From Heliocybe sulcata (Eukaryota; Basidiomycota; Agaricomycetes; Gloeophyllales; Gloeophyllaceae), in contig ML213517.1 of the NCBI GenBank assembly GCA_004369045.1, positions 68,757-132,756 of the forward strand: a stretch of 64,000 nt of DNA, written 5' to 3'. The translations under genes and the position numbers were made by a program. Within the stretch, counting starts at the first letter, position 1. Each line of letters begins with the position of its first letter. A model generated the notes under the pieces. The model was not told the origin of the DNA. It saw nothing but the letters and a program-made list of their open reading frames with translations, and searched no databases. Below are positions 36,257 to 47,201 of the stretch, piece by piece.

Positions 36257-39190
36257 ATGTCCGACCAAGACAGTGGCCCATCCGCCGCAGGTTCTCCAGC
36301 AGACGCTTCGGATCAGGAGGAGGTCGAGCTCGTGCAAGAGAAAGCTCCTTCTCCGATCCCAGCGCCCACCGCAGAGCGCAGCGCGAGTCCCTCGCCTTCC
36401 GTTGCTGAAAGCGTGCAAGGTCGGAAGGGCAAGGGACGGGCTGTCTCATTCGCTGTCGAGTCCCAGACCCGACCGCGACACGCGGCTCCTACGTTAGACT
36501 CAAGCGGTTCTCATATCATGTCTCGCTCGCTCACAATGGACTCCACGAGCAAGCCTCCCCCGAAATATAAGTATGGTCGCAGAAACAGGGGATCCAAGCT
36601 GGCCAATTCTGTCGCCATAGGGCCGAAGGGCGCGTCGGACGGCGAGGGCTTGCGCGAGGGGATTGCCTACAGCTCTGGGGAGGTCATTGTGCCCGGCTAT
36701 CACTCCGAGAATCCGACGCAGCTCCCTAAGACGCCACGGCAAGCGCCTCTTCACAAAGCAGCGGTCCAGGAAACACCGTATAAACATAGTTCTGACTCTT
36801 ATAAAACGGAGAACGCCGAGCAGCTGCAGAAGGCGGTGGGGCTCGAGCTGGACGGGACGTGGATGGAAGATGAGGGGGCGATTATGGAGGACTTTCACAG
36901 TGCGCCCGGTACGCCAGGGATGTCCAGGATCAGCGACTTCCTGAGCTGGTATTCCGGGTATAACAACGCTACGAAGAAGTGGGTGGCGATGCCCGACAAC
37001 CCGGCGGATGAAGATGCGACCGTGTACCTTCCGATGATCAACATTATGAACGCTATTCTAGGCTACTTTCGTCTTAAAAAGCGGCGCGCCGACCTCACCT
37101 ATAACATGTATATTCCCCATCAGCATGAGGCCTACGAGAAGAAGGTCTCGACGAAGCCTGACATCCTCCTCGTCGGACACGGAGACGCCTTCAGCAAGTT
37201 ACAAGGCTTCCCTGATAAACCAACATACGAGCACTGCGCTGCTCCTGTTGAGATGAAACTCGAGAGAAACCTGAGTATTGCGAACGATGAGAAGCAGCTC
37301 GCAGTCTACGCGCGGGAGTGCTTTGTTCAGCAGCCCAACAGGCGGTTTGTGTACGCTCTCCTCCTTACGGAGAAGAGGGTCCGGGTGTACCAATTCGACC
37401 GCGGCGGAGTCCTCTACTCGCAATGGTATGATATCGGGACTTCAGCCATCACATTTGTCCAGATCATCCTTGCAATCGCCTCAGAGGACGAAAACCAGAT
37501 AGGTTTCGATACTCGTATCCGCTGGGTCGGGGAAGAGCGTTACTTCGAGGATCCGCAGGCGGATGAGCCCAAGCGTTACAAGATCATAAACCCAGACAGT
37601 CCATTCCGCAGGCGCACAATTCGCGGAAGGGGGACAACATGCTGGAAGGTCGTAGACGACCTCGGGCATCTGTACATGCTCAAGTTTTCATGGAAAACCA
37701 TCGATCGCGTGGGGGAGTGGGAGCACCTCGAACGTATCAAGAATGCAAATCCGCCTCTCAAACATGTCGGCACCATGGACAGCTACCGAGTCATTCAGAA
37801 GCTGTCGGATCTCCGTCACGGCGTTGTCCTTCTCGATCGCAAGAAAAATTTTCACGACCGCGAGTACTACTACACTCTTCAGACTCACTACGGATCGCCA
37901 CTGGAGAAGTTCCGGTCGGTGTTACAACTGTATCGAGCCTTTCGCGACGCTGTTTCTGGTACGTCACCTTACATGATCGCAGATTCTGGCAGGAGAATGA
38001 CGGGCTTTAAGCGAGTATGGAGCTACTGCAAATTGGTATCGTACATCGCGACATCAGTTCGCGCAACATCCTCTTAGATCGCAGAGAAGGAACGAAAGGC
38101 GGCGGCTGGGGTGTACTGATCGATTTCGACATGGCAATATTCCTGGACAGAGAGGCGAGTCAGGTTAGGACAGATTTTCGTACGGTGAGTTTACTCTTAC
38201 AAACGTGGTTTGTGAGCACGTCTGACATCAGAAACAGGGTACTCGAGCCTTCCAATCGTTGAAGGTGCTTCACGGTCTGGGTACTCACGACCACCTCGAC
38301 GAACTGGAGTCGTGCTTTTACGTCTTTTCTTGGGTGCTCTTCACCTTCCAAGGTCCTGGCGCTCCTGTCGCGAAGTTGCCAGACTTTCTGGAATCATGGG
38401 AAAGCGGCGACCCCAAGATCGCTAGCGCCGGCAAGCGGAGTTTCCTGATTGAACGGAGTCTGAGACTGAAACTGTCGGGTTGGCCGGCGAGCGCGCGACT
38501 ACTGTTCTCCGGACTGCAGTCGCTGTTTGCACAAATCGCCATTCCGCGCGTGACGCATCTCTTGGAAGAGCAAGAGTTTGAGAAGATGAATCTGTCCGAG
38601 GACGAGAAGAACGCACTCAGAGAGGAGGCCGAAAATGTCATCAAAGATGCACTCGGTACCCTGCCTGAGGTTGATTCCAGTGAGTACCGTTCACATCAGT
38701 CGGCTTGCTTCCCCTTTCTGATAGAGACCCTATCGCTTCAGCTAATGACTGTAATGACTGGCTGACGGTCGAGGCGAAGAGGCATTATTTGAAGATCCTC
38801 AATTTGATAGACACAGCCATTATGAGGGAAATGTCGCAGTCCACCGACCCTCGAGACCACGTCGAGGTCGCTGGCCCGTCTAATTATACTATCGAGGAGT
38901 CTGACGAAGAGCGCGACCTTGCTCCTGGTAGCACCCAGGAGGGAATACAAGATACGGCCGAAGAATCTGCTCCTGCCAGCGGCCGAGCTTCGCCTGAGCC
39001 GGTGGAGCAGCACCATGAACCAGTAGCGTCGGCCAACCCAAGATCCCGTTCTACTTCGTACTCTTACAGCTCCGTCCACAGCAACAAGCGTTCTGCTTCG
39101 CAGGAGCCGGAGCCGGCAGCTAATGTGTCTGTGGCGGCTAGAAAGGTGAAGAGGGTGAAAGGGTCTCACTCGAAGTCTCGAGACAGATAG
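36257..39190 (+). CDS. FunK1 fungal kinase, copy 2, intact
   Basis: Four exons (36257-37958, 38012-38184, 38238-38679, 38742-39190) give 921 residues in frame. The first ~100 residues are Ser/Pro-rich and disordered. A FunK1 N-terminal region follows, with YLPMINIMNAILGYF, KPDILLVGHGDAF, QLAVYARECFVQQPNRRFVY and VRVYQFDRGGVLYSQWYDIG. The kinase core shows KRYKIINPDSPFRRR, a lysine-bearing strand LYMLKFSWKTID, HRDIS at 578-582 with NILL after it, and DFDMA at 604-608. The GTRAFQSL segment begins the C-lobe, which has HDHLDELESCFYVFSW. The tail is Ser/Glu-rich, repeats PEP-type residues and ends in a basic SKSRDR. FunK1 substrates are unknown. A 5' UTR intron is likely upstream of the ATG. This copy is presumably the active one of the pair. 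Confidence 0.9.
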
Positions 39191-39620
39191 GTTGTGGGGA
39201 CTTCCTCCGCGCGTCCTCAGGTTGAATCAGGACCTATGTTTCGACCTCCCAGACATGATGCTTCCATCTCCCGCTCGCTACTTGTGTCACTGCTGCTACG
39301 TATCCCCTGCCGTACGTGTTATCCGTGGAGGACTGGTATGGCCTGTATTATGTTTGCAGTTCTTTTTGACTGTATCTAGGAAGCGTCCGGTGTATTTATA
39401 CCTTCCATTTTGTATTGTAATACTCAGTGCTTGGTTATGAGCCCGTCAACCAGGCCATGCGGCTGGGGCGGCGGTCCTGGACGAAGGGTAGTAACATACT
39501 GCCAGTATATCGCTTAATAAGTCTAGTAGTGGTGGCTATTTTGCGATATTTGATATTAACACCAATGCACGTGATGGTCCTCGTTCGCTCAACGTTTCAA
39601 CGCCAGCCTGCATTTCTCTC

Positions 39621-40253
39621 TAGTCTTCAGTGTAATCGCCCTCATCCTCGACGAGGCTATAGGAGGAAGCTCCTACTTTGCACCTGGTGTAGAGCGATCA
39701 CTTGGCCTCCTCGATCCTCGCAAATTTAGCACCTGAAGTATATAGGCATTCGTATTAATATGACATGGAAACAACAGGAGCGAGAGCCTGAGCCTGGTTC
39801 TAGGGATGCTGCAAACCACCGCTTACTCAACGGCGGCATCTTTTGAAATGTCGCTCACACAGGAAATAGTACTCGGTGAGTAATATCCGTAGTATTTTGC
39901 TGGCTAACGGTCTCGCTGCCAGGTCTTCAAGTATTTGTGGCACGAGGGAGAGGTCCAACGAACCGCTGATTTTCAGAAGTAACCAAGTCTCTCAAGCTCA
40001 GGTGCGACACGGCAGCATGCCGCGAACCTCAGAACCTAGCATCAGTCGCCCGAGGTGCTATAATAATAGCATCTTGCTGCCGCACTCAATTCCTTGGGCT
40101 CTATATGACGATATTTTGGGCAGTGTCTATTTTCTTGTCGGGAAGTAGAAGAGACACGTGGATATTGACGTTCATAGCCCATCGGATAAGGCGACTGCTA
40201 CGGGTACTCCGTTACCCATCCATCTCTTCCGGTAATATTAACGGCTCGGGATC
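39621..40253. other. Intergenic, no gene seen
   Basis: This stretch follows the outer end of the right arm and leads to the HET gene start. It has no counterpart beside the left arm and no recognisable ORF. It should contain the HET gene promoter. Confidence 0.55.
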
Positions 40254-42361
40254 ATGGTGAGTACTGATGTTAGTTCCGATCTGCAGTCCCTTGTCTGCGA
40301 GGCCTGCTGGAACACCATATTTTCCACCGCTGGCTGGCAAGCAGTGCTCGCCGCTAAAGAAGTACCCGGTCGGAGTGGTTTTTCGAAAGGATTCTCCTAC
40401 AAGACAACATGGTCTGCCATCCAGACGTCATGTGCCAATGGCTGCAACTGGTGTCGTCTCCTCAAACCTCCTGAAGTGGACTCAGGCCAGGATGGGGAAG
40501 TAGAGGTGTGGGCTGCATGTGACGAGGACTCGGATCATACTCCCGCCGGTGACAAGAAGCTGAGGCTCGTCGTTGACAGCAGTCGTTCAGCTTACCGCCC
40601 GTTTTATGCGACTTCGCGTACTACTGCAGGTGCACAAATTGGCACAGTCAGTGGGTACGGATCGCATCAACAGTTCTATATGTATACTCGTCCGGGTAAG
40701 TGGCGTTCCAGCACTTGCGGTTTGCACTGAAGCGCACGTATTCAAATTATTGACTAGACGATGACGCTGCCAGATTCGTGGCAGCGCGTCAGCGCATCAC
40801 AAACGTTTCATCGCAAGAGAGCTATCAACTCGCGCTGCAGTGTCTCGACCACTGTATCCACACCCATCACGCGAACTGTCCTCCACCTCAGGTGGATATC
40901 GTCCTCCCTGATCGGGTGATTGATTGCTCTGATGTCAAAAGGCCCCGGATCGTGCTCACTGGAGGCGCCCAGCGAGGGTTCTATGTCACGCTCAGCTACG
41001 TCTGGGGAGGACCTCAGCCGCTGACAACGACTGAGAACATTGACGACTATGTCAATAGTGGACTGGATATGTCCAAATTTCCTCAGACCATCCAGGATGC
41101 GGTAGTTGTCACCCATAACATTGGCCAGCGCTACCTGTGGATCGATGCACTGTGCATCCTCCAAGACTCGAGTGAGGATAAGCAGCGTCAGCTGGGGAGA
41201 ATGCAGTACATCTACCGGAACGCCTACCTATGCATCAACGCCGCCTGTGCCTATAGTAGCCGGGAAGGCTTTCTTGGCCGGCCTAGGCCGCAGAAACACT
41301 TCGAAGGGCGAATCCCGTACCGTTGTCCTGACGGGACCGTCGGCTCAGTTTGGATTGCCAACGGCCAGGACTGGGTTCCTGGTGCTGCACATTCATACGG
41401 GGACGAATTAGATCCTGTGACGTACCGCGGCTGGTGTCTGCAGGAGAAGATGCTCCCAGCTCGGAGCCTTGTCTACGCGTCTGACACCCTGAAGTTCCAC
41501 TGTCAGACCGAGACGGTGAACATTGGGAACGCACTCTGCGAGCCGAGCACCGGACTGCGTCTGCCCAACGCTATTTACCAACCTGTTGGACCAGGTGGGA
41601 CGCCGCTGTCTGGACCGGAACAGGTCACCTATCGACAGGCATGGCTCGCTGTGATATTTATGTACACGCTCCGTGAGATATCGGTTCCGTCGGACAAGCT
41701 CGTTGCACTTGCAGGCGTCGCCGAGCAGTTTCACCTAGTGTACCGCGACAAGTATCTCGCCGGACTGTGGCAGAAGACGTTGTTGCTTGATCTCCTGTGG
41801 AGCAGATCTACCACTGACAAGCGTCCACGCCCCAAGAGATATCGCGCCCCCTCCTGGTCTTGGGCGTCCATTGATGGCCTTGTCAGTGCTGTATACCTAG
41901 AGGGCGAACTGGGAATAGCACCATCATCATCGCAGCCGTCATCCTCGGGTTCAGCTCGCATGCAAATCCGGCAGGTGGAAATCCTAGACTGCCAGGTGAC
42001 ATTGTCCAGTAAGGAAGTGGCGTTCGGTGAAGTGAATGCTGGCACGCTGAAGCTGAAGGGATACAAGGAGAAGGCTGTTCTGGACTCAGGTAAAGTCCTG
42101 ATAGAGCTGAGACCACCGCTTCACGGTCCAGTAGAGATTGGGCTTATAATCGAAGATGCCGATGAAGAGCTACGCGGACAAGTTTTCGTTATTCCACTCG
42201 TATGGGACCCGTTGGGTTCGTACTGTATTGGTCTTGTCGCGATCTATGCCGGCGAGGAACAATCTGAGTATAGACGGGTCGGCAGATTCGAGAACAGTAC
42301 TGGCTCTAAGGATACCGAGTGGCTAAAGGGATTGACGGAACAAGATATTGTACTTGTATAG
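40254..42361 (+). CDS. HET-domain (heterokaryon incompatibility) protein
   Basis: Two exons (40254-40695 and 40758-42361) encode 681 residues. The N-terminal 150 residues include a Cys-rich patch (LVCEACWNT, NGCNWCRLL) often seen ahead of HET domains. The HET domain (PF06985) starts around residue 220: YVTLSYVWGG, then FPQTIQDAVVVT, YLWIDALCILQDSSEDKQRQ and MQYIYRNAYLCINAA, followed by GFLGRPRP. Further on come YRGWCLQEKMLPARSLVY and, near the end of the conserved core, YRAPSWSWASIDG. HET proteins mediate vegetative incompatibility and cell death after non-self fusion in ascomycetes; in basidiomycetes their role is less clear. No STAND or TPR partner domain is present. The gene sits beside the kinase-bearing inverted repeat, which may or may not be meaningful. 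Confidence 0.92.
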
Positions 42362-42810
42362 AGTATTCCGTAACTCAGCTGCGAGTTCGGTGACATGGCA
42401 AGGCATGATACTTCCTATGCGTGACTAGCCTGTTCCCCTTGCACTAGGTGATGTGTCTCTCGAGTGGGCAATGCTCATCACAAACATTCTACGGACATGC
42501 TACATGATTCCATAATAAGTCAATACTTTAATGAGCGAGAGTTACATCAACAACGAAGGAACGTAGTACAACAAACTGGTTTTCGAAGAAACGACATGAC
42601 ACGACCCGATTAAGAGTACAACAAGGAACGAACGATTTGGCGGGTGTACAAGGTATCCACAAACTGACGTATACAGCGGACGCGACAACCAGCACATGGA
42701 GTGTCCCCTGGAGAGATCATCTACCAGAAGATGAAATATAGTGAGCGACAGAGGTAAATAGAAGGCTCTTGGTTGGACGTAGCCCTGCATCTGAAATGAT
42801 CATACGATGA
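42362..42810. other. Intergenic between convergent genes
   Basis: The HET gene (+) and the F-box gene (-) converge here. The interval shows only short motif-less ORFs and is probably 3' UTR. Confidence 0.55.
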
Positions 42811-44154
42811 TTAGTCCGACGATCCTGTTTCCACGCTCAGATGTTGCCACAGATCCTGGGCTCCATCTCCACTTTGAGACCACAAGTGCAGCTCCTCTAT
42901 CCCTCCATGCAGCTTCAAGAATGTCTTCAACATCTCCAGTTGTGCCCGCAGCTCCTTCCCTCCAGGAATGTGGTAGAGTAGAAACGCCAGATCACGCAAC
43001 TTAGGCATCCATGAAGTGCTCATGATCTTGGACATCCGGATGCTCGAGATTAGGGTAGTGAGCACAGCCTCCAGCTGGTAGTCGCCCCCAAAGTGCAGAT
43101 GTGTAAGCGATGGGAAAAGGCGGATAAACGGGATGCTGATCCGGCCGCAAAACTCGCAGACGGTGCAGCGGTGGATGAAGACCAAGGTTTGCAGATTGGC
43201 GTAGCGTTCAGGGATGACTTGTGCGTACGACCAGCCCAGGTCGGGCATGTGGCTCAGGTGCAGCCGCTCCAGCTTCGGGTACGAGACATTGCCAAGCATA
43301 ATTCGCATAGTAGACTGAGAATCTGGGAAGTGGCAGCAGCCGAGGAACAATTCGAGCGTCTGAAGGGTACGGAGGACAAGGCCTACCAACGGTCCTCTGA
43401 AGGGACGAACAGCTGCAATCGGCGCGGCGATCGTCAAGTGCTCCAGATGAGTGCATAGCTTCAGCACGAGCGCAAGTTCTTCCCATATCAGAGGATGCTG
43501 AAGGCGCGAGTCGTAGCTGAATACCAGCTTCGTGAGCTTAGGCAGGGCGAAAAAGCGGTACCATTTCGGAGGAAGCCTCAGACCTATATGAAGCTCCGTC
43601 AAGGCGGGCGCTAGCCATGCCCTTGACTGCTCCAGGATCGCCAAGAAGGGCGGGCAAGGCTCGTACTCGCCGGGTTGCAGCGAGCCCCATATGGGAAGCA
43701 CATCCAAGCTCTTGAGGCTATCGAGACACGCGCCGAAAGGATAAAGAAACCTCAATGCCAAGCACGCCGTGATGAAATCGCATTTGAGCACGAGTCGGCG
43801 CCATTTCTGGACATGAGATGTGAGGATGCGCATGTTCGTGTCCATCTTCCACTGCGCCGTGTTCCAGGGCTGCGTTCCGTGCAGAAAGAGGTTGACGGGG
43901 AACATCTTGGAGCGCAGCAGGTGCATGTACAGGAGGTTCCCGTGGCCTGGCTTGGAGTTGTAGAGATCGCAGCCGACGTTCACCCATAATCGTGGGCTTT
44001 CGAGAGCGGCGACGCGCCACTGGCCGCAGACAGCTGAGACAGAGAGCAAGAACGACGTTTGGGTGTATGGCGCTGGGTCGATGGTGTCCAGCGCGAGGCT
44101 GAAGATGTACGTGAGGATCTCTGTCGGCAGGCTGTTGAAGGCAAACGCAGCCAT
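42811..44154 (-). CDS. F-box protein with LRR-like region
   Basis: This single-exon gene encodes 447 residues from the ATG at 44154. The N-terminus, MAAFAFNSLPTEILTYIFSL, is an F-box, the Skp1-binding module of SCF ubiquitin ligases. It continues VSAVCGQWRVAALESPRLWV, the usual F-box-like wording in Agaricomycete families. The remainder is Leu-rich, with repeated LTELHIGL, LTKLVFSY and LERLHLSHM units suggesting degenerate leucine-rich repeats for substrate binding. Such proteins are greatly expanded in mushrooms and the substrate is unknown. An alternative start at 44208 would need a 33 nt intron, which is too short to favour. Confidence 0.88.
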   Translation of the reverse strand: MAAFAFNSLPTEILTYIFSLALDTIDPAPYTQTSFLLSVSAVCGQWRVAALESPRLWVNVGCDLYNSKPGHGNLLYMHLLRSKMFPVNLFLHGTQPWNTAQWKMDTNMRILTSHVQKWRRLVLKCDFITACLALRFLYPFGACLDSLKSLDVLPIWGSLQPGEYEPCPPFLAILEQSRAWLAPALTELHIGLRLPPKWYRFFALPKLTKLVFSYDSRLQHPLIWEELALVLKLCTHLEHLTIAAPIAAVRPFRGPLVGLVLRTLQTLELFLGCCHFPDSQSTMRIMLGNVSYPKLERLHLSHMPDLGWSYAQVIPERYANLQTLVFIHRCTVCEFCGRISIPFIRLFPSLTHLHFGGDYQLEAVLTTLISSIRMSKIMSTSWMPKLRDLAFLLYHIPGGKELRAQLEMLKTFLKLHGGIEELHLWSQSGDGAQDLWQHLSVETGSSD

Positions 44155-44973
44155 GGGTACTTGATCTGAGACGAGCAAGGCTCAATTGAGATCCTTACCA
44201 AGGGACATCTTCCATATACCAATCTTCAATCATCCTGGGTATACGCTGGTCTTCAGCTCAGCAAGATACCGGCGAGGCCACCGGTAAGTGAGCAGCTAGG
44301 GCGAGCTAGACGCGTTTGCTGTAGCCTTGAGTTGACACAGAGATCTCAAACGATATGTCGTGTAGACGCACAATAAGTCGCCCAAGCCCAATAAATGCTA
44401 GGCCAGCCGCCCGACCCGACTCAAAGCGTTTGACTGAGAAGATGGCTGTGAGAGCAGTGAAGGCGATGGCGGACGAGCACCCCGCCGTTGTGGCCGAACA
44501 TCACTCTTAGCGAGAGCCAATCGGAATAGGTCCCGCAAATGCACCAATTCAGCAAAAGATCGGCAGAGCCTTGCTTCAGCATAAAAGAAACTGCAAGCAC
44601 TCCGATTACTCTGCGTGCATATTAACAAGGTATCCTACACACTAGATACATACGGGTATCCATCCATTTTGTAGTCCATCGAGGTATGAGACTAACCAAA
44701 AGTCTACCGCCCGCAAGGAAGACATCCAGAGAAGGCCAACGACCACCACGTCCAGAAAGAAAAAAAGCACAGCCGCAGCCAGTTGGACAATTAAACAAAC
44801 GAATTATACGCCAACTGTGTGAGTGCCCCGTCCTCCGTCCCCTGATGAGGCGAATAGGCCGAGATGGTAGGAGTCATCGCCGCCTCGGAAATAATCAACG
44901 ACATTCGGCTTCTACAACGCGCATTACTTTTAGTAAGCAATATTGCATTATAATGTATTCAGAAGAGGAGCGA
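44155..44973. other. Intergenic, F-box promoter and transporter 3' flank
   Basis: Both flanking genes are on the minus strand. The interval holds no recognisable coding sequence and should contain the F-box promoter and the transporter 3' UTR. Confidence 0.55.
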
Positions 44974-46591
44974 TCACGCCAACCTCTCCTCTGCAGACAA
45001 CGGCGGCTCGTGCGGTTGCTGGCGCTCGACGCGGGGGAGGACGACGCTACCGGTCATGATTGACGAGAAGGCAAGCATGAGGGAGGAGGCGGTGAGGACT
45101 GCCTGGCGGGCGGAAGAGACGCCTGTGAGGAGGGAGACGACGACGAAGATGTTGAGGGGGACTCGGAAGAGTGAGGAAAGCTGCGTTACCAAGAAGTCGA
45201 TTAGACGCAGTGAAGGAAAGAATAAAGGAGGAGGAATGCTTACGGTCGCGCGATGCTCGTTCGATATCAGCGTCCCACGGAGCATGCCCTGCACGGGATA
45301 GTACATCCCGACACACGCCTCGAACGCACAGAATGCCCAGAACCGTACATGTTCGTCGTGGCTCTTCACGCTAATAGCCAACGCCAGCGCGCTGACTGCG
45401 CAGACGAGGCTGCTGAGTTTTGCGTGTATCGCAATCGACGAGTCAGCATGTAGAGAGTACGAGGTGATGCTGGTGTAGAGGAGGGAGCCGAGCATCATCG
45501 AGACCATGAAGCAGGAGAAGATGTAGCCGAGGGGAAGGGGCGGCGATAAGGATGGTTTGGATTCTTGCAGGGACGGGACCCAGAGGAAGACGAAGAGATA
45601 CATGGAGCCTTCGAAGCAGGTCTGGGTGAGGCCGAGGACCAGCAGAACGGGGTCTGTGGGGCAAGTTAGAATGGAAAGCTGGTAGTGAGGGTAGACGCAC
45701 CTTGGCGGACAATCTTCCAAGCTTGACCGAGCCGCGTAACTTGGAATAGGTCAGAATCTGAACTTGTCCCGCCGCCAGCGCCGTAGTTCTCAGTCCACAG
45801 CTTCCCAATGACAAACCAAGCCAGAACAAGTAATCCACCACTTGTGACGAAGGGCGAGGCAAAAGACTCGGTGGACGAGACGAGCTGGTTGCTCGCCACG
45901 CCCGCAGCAGTGGCGACGAAGCCGTTCACGAGCGTCGCGCGGCCCATTATGTTAGACAGGTCGGCTTGTGGGATGTTTTTCGACGAAGAGTCCGAGATCA
46001 GCCATGACTCGAAGGCAGAGAAGAGGATGGATGTGGAGACGCCGCCCATAAGGCGTCCTAGGAAAAGGATAGGTAGGGACGGGATTAGGATGCAGACGCA
46101 AGCCAGTGTGTAGCTTATGCAGAATATCATACACATCCGCTTCCGCCCGCTAAATGGCCTGTCAAACACTCGCTTCTGCAAATGAAGTCGAGCACGTACT
46201 GCTTGTCCGCCCATGCCCCGATCAATGGTGCTGCCAACCCCGCCGACATGAACCCGGTCACGAACAGCACAGCGACGATCCTCTCTGGAAAGCCATACTG
46301 CTCCCTGTACAGCGAATAGACATAGGGACCTTGCAGCCAGTCCGCGCCTGGCAAACGAAGCGCGGTCGGATCGGAACCTTCAGCAAGAGACTAGGAGATC
46401 GACTCGCCCATGACAATCGCGTATACGATCAAGTACTGCTTGGTGAGTGCTGCGACGGCGGCCGACGTAGCGCCATGGCCAGAGCCTGCTTGGTTCTCCT
46501 TCGTCTTATTGGAGACGTGTCGTTCTAGTAACAGTGAGATGACACAGAAGACGGTGAGGATGGTGAGCTGTAGCTCATAGTATGGAGCCAT
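44974..46591 (-). CDS. MFSD5-like molybdate-anion transporter (MFS)
   Basis: This is a major facilitator protein of the MFSD5/MOT2 family, which imports molybdate in characterised members. It starts MAPYYELQLTILTVFCVISL (TM1). Exons then give YAIVMGADWLQGPYVYSLY, LFVTGFMSAGLAAPLIGAWA and, after a join, DKHGRKRMC. Next comes LGRLMGGVSTSILFSAFESW, then the helices GLTQTCFEGSMYLFVFLW and MVSMMLGSLLYTSITSY, then YYPVQGMLRGTLISNEHRAT and VPLNIFVVVSLLTG. It ends LSAEERLA. About 12 hydrophobic segments are evident. The intron between YAIVMG and ADWLQ (46348-46407) fits only as a GC-AG intron. The gene looks intact. Confidence 0.88.
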
Positions 46592-47201
46592 CTTGCGAGA
46601 CTGGCCAGTTTATGTCGTGTATAACGTGTGTTGTACAGTGCCAGCCGTATCTCAGTATTGTCGGGACTTCCCAAGCTGGGCAAGAACCCCCGTTGGCTGG
46701 GATGTCGATAGCACCGCTGGTGATATTAGTCCAGCGTTTCTGGGGCGCCTATGTCGAGATTAACCGTGGTCCGTGACGCCTACCCGAGGCGAGGCAATGC
46801 GGGGAAATGGTTTGTTATAATTAATAGACCCGGAATACCTGGCGCCACAATGCCAGGGAATGCTGTAGCACGAAAGGTGGTTAAAATTATTATAAATTCT
46901 CGTGGTTGTCATAAATTATGCTGATTACAAGAAAGCTAGTATCAAATCCAAAGGGAACAGGCTATCGATACTTGGTTATGAGAGGCGGAGGTTCTGACAA
47001 TCATCCGAAAGGGGCGTGTTACAAACCATATTTGGACGAGAACTCAGAAGGTGCGCTGAAATTCCCACGCATCACTTCGCGTGCGGGGTGGCGGGGTGTC
47101 GATCGTCTCGAGAAATTACAGGGGCACGCAGCATACCTCAAGTCAAAACACCAGTACTGGCCTCTTTCTCTCTGAATACCGTAAGAACGTACAGAACCGA
47201 A
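46592..47201. other. Divergent intergenic region with AT-rich patch
   Basis: This interval lies between the divergent transporter and ALDH genes and should hold both promoters. A patch near 46810-46920 is unusually AT-rich for the window. No gene is seen. Confidence 0.55.

Larger units (their letters stand above)
33679..39620. repeat. Right arm of a ~5.9 kb inverted repeat
   Basis: This arm is the inverted partner of 19156-25049. Its inner edge is sharp: the match starts at G33679, exactly where codon 30 of the RabGAP gene begins. The outer edge is gradual and ends near 39620. It carries a 5'-truncated RabGAP copy and an intact FunK1 kinase gene. Confidence 0.93.

Noticed and set aside
44155-44208. 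Upstream start for the F-box gene using ATG at 44208
   Set aside because: It would need a 33 nt intron, shorter than any other in the window. The ATG at 44154 gives a standard F-box start.
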